In this document: piece by piece, positions 63,182 through 64,000 of the stretch
How the letters are laid out: every line of letters begins with the position of its first letter
How positions within the stretch are numbered: the stretch's first letter is position 1
NCBI GenBank assembly: GCA_023823795.1
Contig: CP085710.1
Coordinates: 1,452,001 to 1,516,000, forward strand
Source: Bacillus sp. F19
GTDB taxonomy: Bacteria; Bacillota; Bacilli; Bacillales; Bacillaceae
Length of the DNA stretch: 64,000 nt
Direction: 5' to 3'
The notes under the pieces: generated by a model
Told to the model about the DNA's origin: nothing
The model's database searches: none
The model's input: the letters and a program-made list of their open reading frames with translations, nothing else
Position numbers and translations under genes: made by a program

Positions 63182-64000
63182 AGGAGACGGCTCAGATATT
63201 AACAATACAACTCCGGTGATCCTTGCTGAGAATCCGCATATTAAATTTTTTAACAATTACCGCGGTTATGTACGTTGCACGGTAACTCCTGAAACTTGGA
63301 CTACTGATTACCGAGTTGTACCCTATGTTAGACGTCCTGATGCACCGATTGCAACACGGGCAACGTTTATCGTGGAAAATGGAAAGAACGAATTGAAGAA
63401 GATTTATGATGTACCTCTCACTGTTACATCTCAATAAGGGGTACCACCAGGGTGTACCCTATTGATAAAAAGTACAGTATTGATTCTTAAGGATTTAAAA
63501 CTTATCAAATACACCTATCAAAATTATATAATGGGATATTTTTGAAGTGTGGTCCTTGAAACCCTAAATCGTTTCCGTACCCCTTTAACAAGAGAAAAGA
63601 GCAAATCGAGGATCTCTTCTCACCATACCCAGAGACCATTTTTCACGACGATCCGGCTAAATGGGCAGAATTACTTGCAGCCAATTGGGGACTTGTTAAA
63701 GAACGCGAACTCGAATTCGCATAAAAACCACTGGAAAATAACCAGTGGTTTTTATTATATATTTTAAAGATCTCCAAACATCCGTTTCCAAATGCTTTTC
63801 TTTTCGATTTTATCTGGCTGTCTTTCTAAGCTTTGTATGTAATCTACATTTTTCGTTATATTATCTCCCAACAAAACGATCGAAATAGATAAAAGCGTAT
63901 GTATCAAACATACGCTTTTACCTTTGAGGTGACAATATGGGTGGGAGGCACCAGAGATACTTGCGTTCTCTTACTATAAAATATGCCTTAAAACTAAAAA
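63182..64000 (+). repeat. Large direct repeat, copy 2 (phoD 3' fragment and downstream)
   Basis: Matches 44,267-45,085 at about 99%. It contains the last 84 or so codons of phoD as a headless pseudogene (to 63,437), the fused-tip hairpin, the FSPYPET remnant and both terminators. It continues beyond the window edge, so its full extent is unknown. Confidence 0.92.

Noticed and set aside
1-64000. rRNA or tRNA genes and prophage structural modules
   Set aside because: No cloverleaf-type or rRNA-like sequence and no capsid, tail or terminase-like proteins were recognised by eye.

Overview
The window comes from an AT-rich, endospore-forming member of the Bacillaceae. Evidence for this is a B. subtilis-like dpp-ykf operon, a small acid-soluble spore protein, a YjcZ-type mini protein, AbrB-type regulators and IS231/IS4/IS3-type elements. 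No rRNA, tRNA or CRISPR array was seen.

Region 1 (1-8,917) is ordinary core genome. It holds the end of a dipeptide/murein-peptide operon in the B. subtilis order: dppB (cut by the window edge), dppC, dppD, dppE, ykfA/ldcA, ykfB, ykfC, ykfD, then a class A beta-lactamase-like serine hydrolase and a strong terminator. The genes are overlapping or tightly spaced. Together they import peptides, trim murein peptides and epimerise L-Ala-D-Glu.

Region 2 (about 8,920-28,740) is accessory DNA: small secreted or membrane proteins, a two-component system whose kinase is frameshifted, a lipoprotein with ankyrin repeats, a DUF4822 gene cut by an IS231-like end, AbrB regulators, L,D-transpeptidase and peptidoglycan-binding proteins, a sulfotransferase, two apparently complete IS3/IS150-type elements, an IS4 transposase and many gene remnants.

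Region 3 (about 29,000-44,600) is a phosphorus-scavenging island. It has a secreted glycerophosphodiester phosphodiesterase, two Tat-exported PhoD phosphodiesterases/phosphatases, a UgpBAEC-like ABC importer, two PHP-domain hydrolases and a DeoR regulator. Three of its transcription units carry PhoP-box-like repeats upstream. The likely logic is extracellular degradation of teichoic acid or phospholipid-derived diesters, import, and intracellular hydrolysis.

Region 4 (about 44,600-64,000) is a repeat-rich area with pieces of plasmid or integrative-element backbone (ArdC, RadC fragment, resolvase pieces, dyad-rich segments), a probable non-autonomous transposon carrying an L,D-transpeptidase-like gene with a 5-bp target duplication, two cysteine-rich putative spore-surface proteins, a nitrate/sulfonate/pyrimidine-type ABC transporter lacking its binding protein, and a final duplication of the phoD 3' end that runs off the window.

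The most unusual overall feature is the density of isolated transposon ends. There are many solitary 36-38-bp Tn3/Tn4430-type terminal repeats (GGGG...TTAAG or CTAAG) with no Tn3 transposase, IS231-like ends sitting at the outermost 11-12 bp of those repeats, miniature elements, head-to-head fused transposon tips, and two IS3 elements each inserted in the loop of an intrinsic terminator. A roughly 120-nt terminator-bearing sequence in two diverged copies is a candidate unrecognised small RNA. All assignments come from reading the sequence and from remembered family features; no database search was run.
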